NCBI RefSeq assembly: GCF_023716485.1
Contig: NZ_CP092418.1
Location: forward strand, 2,463,001-2,527,000
Reading direction: 5' to 3'
DNA from: Microbulbifer variabilis
Lineage (GTDB): Bacteria; Pseudomonadota; Gammaproteobacteria; Pseudomonadales; Cellvibrionaceae
Length of the DNA stretch: 64,000 nt
Translations under genes and position numbers: made by a program
The notes under the pieces: model-generated
Database searches by the model: none
Told to the model about the DNA's origin: nothing
The model's input: only the letters and a program-made list of their open reading frames with translations
In this document: positions 60,918 through 64,000 of the stretch, piece after piece
Layout of the letters: each line of letters begins with the position of its first letter
Numbering within the stretch: the stretch's first letter is position 1

Positions 60918-63095
60918 ATGGGAAAACAGGATTCCACTTGCGGCTGTGGCAGTAGCACTGAACCTCTACAACAACCGCTCGATAGTGGCGCCGGAAAAGA
61001 TAGCGAAAGCTCCCTCTTCTCAATCACCAAAATGGATTGCCCTACCGAAGAAGGTTTGATCCGCGCCAAGCTCACTCCACTCGAAGGCATTTACAGCCTG
61101 GACTTTAACCTGGTGCAACGCATTTTGCGGGTTGGGCACGCTCCGGGTATGCAGCAACAGATCCTGGATATACTCGCCCCTCTGGATCTGGATGCCAGGG
61201 TCGCCTCCCCATCGGATACAGAAAATGCACCACCCGCAACCAAGGCCAATTGGTGGCTGCTGGGGGCGGCCGGCTTGGCGGCGCTCGCTTCTGAGGTGGT
61301 GTTCTGGTTACAGGGGGGAAACAGCTGGCTGGTCATGTTGCTGGCCTTAGCCGCCATTGCCGGCGGGGGGCTCTCTACTTACAAAAAAGGTTGGATCGCA
61401 CTAAAGAACCGCAACCTGAATATGAATGCGCTGATGTCCATCGCGGTCACAGGCGCACTTTTGATTGGGCACTGGCCTGAGGCCGCCATGGTGATGGTAC
61501 TGTTCACCCTCGCCGAACTGATTGAGGCCAAGTCTCTGGACCGGGCCAGAAACGCTATTCGCGAGTTAATGGACTTGGCCCCGGAAACCGCCACAGTACT
61601 TCAGAGTGATGGCCAGTGGCGCGAGGTGAATGCAAAAACCGTTTCCCTCGGCGCCAAGGTCAGGGTCAGGCCCGGTGAGCGCATCGCCCTGGATGGCGAA
61701 GTAATAAAAGGCAACTCTGCGGTGAACCAAGCCCCAATCACTGGGGAGAGCCTTCCGGTAGATAAAGAAGCTGGAGACAGCCTCTTTGCCGGTAGCATCA
61801 ATGAGTCCGGCGCACTGGAATATAGGGTGACTGCCGTAGCCAGTGATGCCGTACTTGCCCGAATCATCCACGCGGTTGAGGAGGCGCAAGGCAGCCGCGC
61901 GCCCACCCAACGTTTCGTCGATCAGTTCGCGCACTGGTATACCCCCCTGGTATTTGTGGTTGCCCTAGCCACAGCGTTAATTCCTCCGCTATTTTTCTCC
62001 GGTGCCTGGATGGAGTGGATCTACCGCGCCCTGGTACTACTGGTTATCGCCTGCCCCTGCGCCCTGGTCATTGCCACCCCGGTCACCATCGTCAGCGGCC
62101 TCGCAGCAGCAACAAGACACGGCACGCTGATTAAAGGGGGGGCATACCTCGAAGAGGGGCGCCGGCTGCGCTGGCTGGCCCTGGATAAAACCGGCACCAT
62201 CACCCACGGTGCACCGCAGGTAACAGATTTTGCCTTGATAACGGGCACAGATGAGGCGCGAGTTAAGCGCCTCGCCGCCAGCCTCGCCCACCGCTCCGAT
62301 CACCCGGTTTCGAAGGCAGTGGCAGATTTTCTCAACGCCAGTGGAGCACCCTTACTAGAAGTAGAAGCCTTTGAAGCCCTGGCCGGGCGCGGGATTCGCG
62401 GAGAGATTGAAGGCACAGGCTATTACCTGGGCAATCACCGCCTGGTGGAAGAGTTGCGCGTTTGCAGTGAGGAGCTAGAGGATCGCCTCTCAAAACTGGA
62501 GTATCAGGGGAAAACAGTCGTTATGTTGGTGGATGCAAACCGTGTTCTGGCTCTGTTTGCCGTAGCCGATACGGTAAAAGAATCCAGCCGCAAAGCCATT
62601 GATGAGCTCCACCAATTGGGGGTGAAAACCCTAATGCTGACCGGTGACAATCAGCACACCGCCGATGCCATTGCTAAGGAGGTGGGTATCGATCGGGCCA
62701 TGGGCAACCTGCTGCCAGAAGATAAACTCCGTGAAGTGGATTCCCTTGCCGGCCACGGCCGGGTCGGCATGGTGGGCGACGGCATCAATGATGCACCAGC
62801 CCTGGCGCGAGCCGATATTGGCTTCGCCATGGGCGCCACCGGCACCGATACCGCCATAGAAACGGCAGACGTTGCCCTGATGGATGACAACCTGGGTAAA
62901 ATCGCCAGCTTTATCCGCCTCTCCCGCACGACAGCTCATATTCTCTGGCAAAACATTATCCTTGCTCTGGGTATCAAAGCGATCTTTCTGGCACTCGCCT
63001 TTGCGGGTGAAGCCACTATGTGGATGGCAGTATTCGCCGATATGGGAACCAGCCTGCTGGTGGTTTTCAATGGGTTAAGACTGATGCGGAAGTGA
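60918..63095 (+). CDS. zntA: P1B-type ATPase, Zn/Cd/Pb exporter
   Basis: 725 residues. The N-terminus has CGCGSS (possible metal capture) and an HMA-like domain with MDCPTEEGLIRAKL, the CPTEE variant. Eight membrane helices follow. TGES at 275-278, CPC in TM6 (IACPCALVIATP, 379-381), DKTGT phosphorylation site at 423-427, HRSDHPVS (HP), and GDGINDAPAL. The CPC motif with the CadR neighbour points to Zn(II)/Cd(II)/Pb(II) rather than copper. It is expelled from the cytoplasm under CadR control. Moderate-GC and well preserved. Confidence 0.93.
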   Translation: MGKQDSTCGCGSSTEPLQQPLDSGAGKDSESSLFSITKMDCPTEEGLIRAKLTPLEGIYSLDFNLVQRILRVGHAPGMQQQILDILAPLDLDARVASPSDTENAPPATKANWWLLGAAGLAALASEVVFWLQGGNSWLVMLLALAAIAGGGLSTYKKGWIALKNRNLNMNALMSIAVTGALLIGHWPEAAMVMVLFTLAELIEAKSLDRARNAIRELMDLAPETATVLQSDGQWREVNAKTVSLGAKVRVRPGERIALDGEVIKGNSAVNQAPITGESLPVDKEAGDSLFAGSINESGALEYRVTAVASDAVLARIIHAVEEAQGSRAPTQRFVDQFAHWYTPLVFVVALATALIPPLFFSGAWMEWIYRALVLLVIACPCALVIATPVTIVSGLAAATRHGTLIKGGAYLEEGRRLRWLALDKTGTITHGAPQVTDFALITGTDEARVKRLAASLAHRSDHPVSKAVADFLNASGAPLLEVEAFEALAGRGIRGEIEGTGYYLGNHRLVEELRVCSEELEDRLSKLEYQGKTVVMLVDANRVLALFAVADTVKESSRKAIDELHQLGVKTLMLTGDNQHTADAIAKEVGIDRAMGNLLPEDKLREVDSLAGHGRVGMVGDGINDAPALARADIGFAMGATGTDTAIETADVALMDDNLGKIASFIRLSRTTAHILWQNIILALGIKAIFLALAFAGEATMWMAVFADMGTSLLVVFNGLRLMRK

Positions 63096-63177
63096 TCTCA
63101 AAACAAGACAATAAAAAAATCTGGAAAATAGAAAAGACAGTACCAATTATTTAGTACGCAACCAGTCTATCCCGTAG

Positions 63178-63259
63178 AAGCTCTCGTTAAACAGGTGCTT
63201 GAATACGCAATTGTTGGTTACCTTATTAACCAGCAAAAGCAGGCACCTTCGAGAGTTTC
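63178..63259. repeat. approximately 80-bp imperfect inverted repeat
   Basis: Nested arms: AAGCTCTCG (63178-63186) with CGAGAGTTT (63251-63259), AGGTGC (63193-63198) with GGCACCT (63242-63247 area), and TTGGTTA (63214-63220) with TAACCA (63227-63232), loop CCTTAT. The three stem blocks are separated by unpaired bases. It lies in the 544-nt gap after the ATPase gene. It could be a structured RNA, a small MITE, or a single-strand folded site. A second short hairpin (GCACTT-AGG-AAGTGT, about 63392-63406) is nearby. No gene is seen in the gap. Confidence 0.5.
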
Positions 63260-63639
63260 TTTGGATAGTGCAAAATTGGCATGACAAAAAACTTTAAACA
63301 TAAAGAAAGCAGAACTCAGCAACACCGATAACACGCTGCAGGCCTACAATAAAATATTTCGATTCCGCTTTAGCAAGACATGTCCAATGGCACTTAGGAA
63401 GTGTCTAGCCAAAAAATTATGCTAGCAAAAAGCCCTCTCAAAAAACCGACCAAATAGAAACAAGTTCAAAACACCGCTTATCCCCTTTAGGCCTCACCTT
63501 GTCGTAGGCCAATTGCAGGAAAATCAGCATCCCCATACCCTTTTGTCAACTACAACACTAAAGACATTAAGTCTCTTTAGCGCCAGATAGTCTCACCACA
63601 AACATTAATCTAAGAATAAAATCGACTAGAGCCTACGAA

Positions 63640-64000
63640 TGCGAAACAGTCAATTTAGAGCATTTCTTGCCAGCTGCATCATTTCTACCACTCTATTTTC
63701 TAGCTCTAGTATTTTTGCTGATGATAGTCGTGCAGTACTCGTTGAGGCTGCACACCCGTGGCAGCAAGCCATTAATACCAGATTATTTTGTTCGGTGTTA
63801 TCTCCTCCCCTACACCAAGTCTCCAGCCACACTGAAGCCGAGCTCACCCAAGTAAAACCCGTAGGTTCAATAATTAAAGCTGGCGAGTTAGTAGCCGCAC
63901 AGGATGGATTTTATCTCTCTCAGGAGATTGAGATTATTCGCACAGATATTGCAATCACACAGAGCCAGCTGATTTATGCGGAAGAAGAGCTGAGCAGACT
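63640..64000 (+). CDS. exported periplasmic adaptor-like protein (partial, runs off the right edge)
   Basis: ATG 63640 opens a frame that runs to the end of the window (120 residues seen). It begins with a signal peptide (FRAFLASCIISTTLFSSSSIFA), then a mature part with VKPVGSIIKAGELVAAQDGFYLS, which resembles the lipoyl half-motif of RND/HlyD-type adaptors, and a start of a coiled coil (EIEIIRTDIAITQSQLIYAEEELSRL). The 3' part is outside, so its class cannot be settled. Confidence 0.65.

Noticed and set aside
63178..63259. Integron attC site
   Set aside because: One arm contains GTTAAAC, but the central pair does not match the L boxes and there is no integron integrase or cassette array in view.
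1..64000. CRISPR arrays, tRNA or rRNA genes
   Set aside because: I saw no spaced repeats of CRISPR type and no recognisable tRNA cloverleaf or rRNA stretch. The only tandem repeat is the uninterrupted TCGCATG heptamer.

Overview
The window looks like chromosome from a marine-type gammaproteobacterium, most plausibly of the Cellvibrionales/Microbulbifer kind. This rests on the mix of gene families (DbpA, a CusBA efflux pair, a CadR/ZntA pair, a PhoD phosphatase with a twin-arginine signal, many LysR/oxidoreductase pairs) and on a moderate base composition with AT-rich accessory stretches. It is inference: no rRNA, tRNA or species marker is present. No CRISPR array or complete insertion sequence was seen.

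Layout. 0-1.4 kb: end of an SMP-30/gluconolactonase-type gene (runs off the left edge) and pyroglutamyl peptidase. 1.9-11.3 kb: a tyrosine recombinase gene, then an AT-rich metabolic cassette on the minus strand (14-TM MFS exporter, PLP fold-III decarboxylase, ureohydrolase, two SDRs) with a divergent Ldh2-family oxidoreductase, then a decayed, shortened copy of the same recombinase gene. The two recombinase copies bracket the cassette like the ends of a genomic island. 11.5-25.1 kb: a second accessory block bracketed by two paralogous alpha/beta hydrolases. It holds a duplicated-motif Cys-rich secreted protein, Dps, a LysR with a divergent luciferase-like monooxygenase/SDR/enoyl-CoA hydratase/MDR row, an NTF2-like protein, a 4-cresol dehydrogenase/vanillyl-alcohol-oxidase-type flavoprotein, an O-methyltransferase and a PaaK-like adenylating enzyme. 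This reads as small-molecule (perhaps aromatic acid) metabolism. 25.3-28.1 kb: a GC-rich two-gene operon (cytosine-deaminase-like amidohydrolase and GlcD-type FAD oxidase) that differs in composition from both sides.

28.5-38.9 kb: DUF418 membrane protein, two unknown secreted proteins, a copper/silver efflux locus (Cys-rich secreted protein, CusB-type adaptor, CusA-type RND pump, no visible outer-membrane partner), and the RNA helicase DbpA. 39-46.5 kb: DJ-1-family protein and three LysR regulators interleaved with a short GFA-like protein, an aldo/keto reductase, an old yellow enzyme and an NmrA-type reductase. 46.6-53.5 kb: a flavin monooxygenase remnant, a NylB-type serine hydrolase, a heptamer tandem repeat, aldehyde dehydrogenase, PhoD and a thiolase.

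53.8-59 kb is the most unusual locus: a 36-codon small ORF with a strong ribosome-binding site, a processive GT2 synthase, a protein with a TackOD1-like zinc-ribbon region, a second closely related GT2 synthase, and an HlyD-type adaptor, joined by 1-nt stop/start overlaps at several junctions. It looks like a dual-synthase exopolysaccharide system with a metal-binding middle component. The window ends with a 4HBT thioesterase, a metallophosphoesterase, a divergent cadR/zntA metal-resistance pair with a MerR-type 19-bp-spacer promoter, a 544-bp gap carrying an approximately 80-bp imperfect inverted repeat, and the start of an exported adaptor-like gene cut by the right edge.
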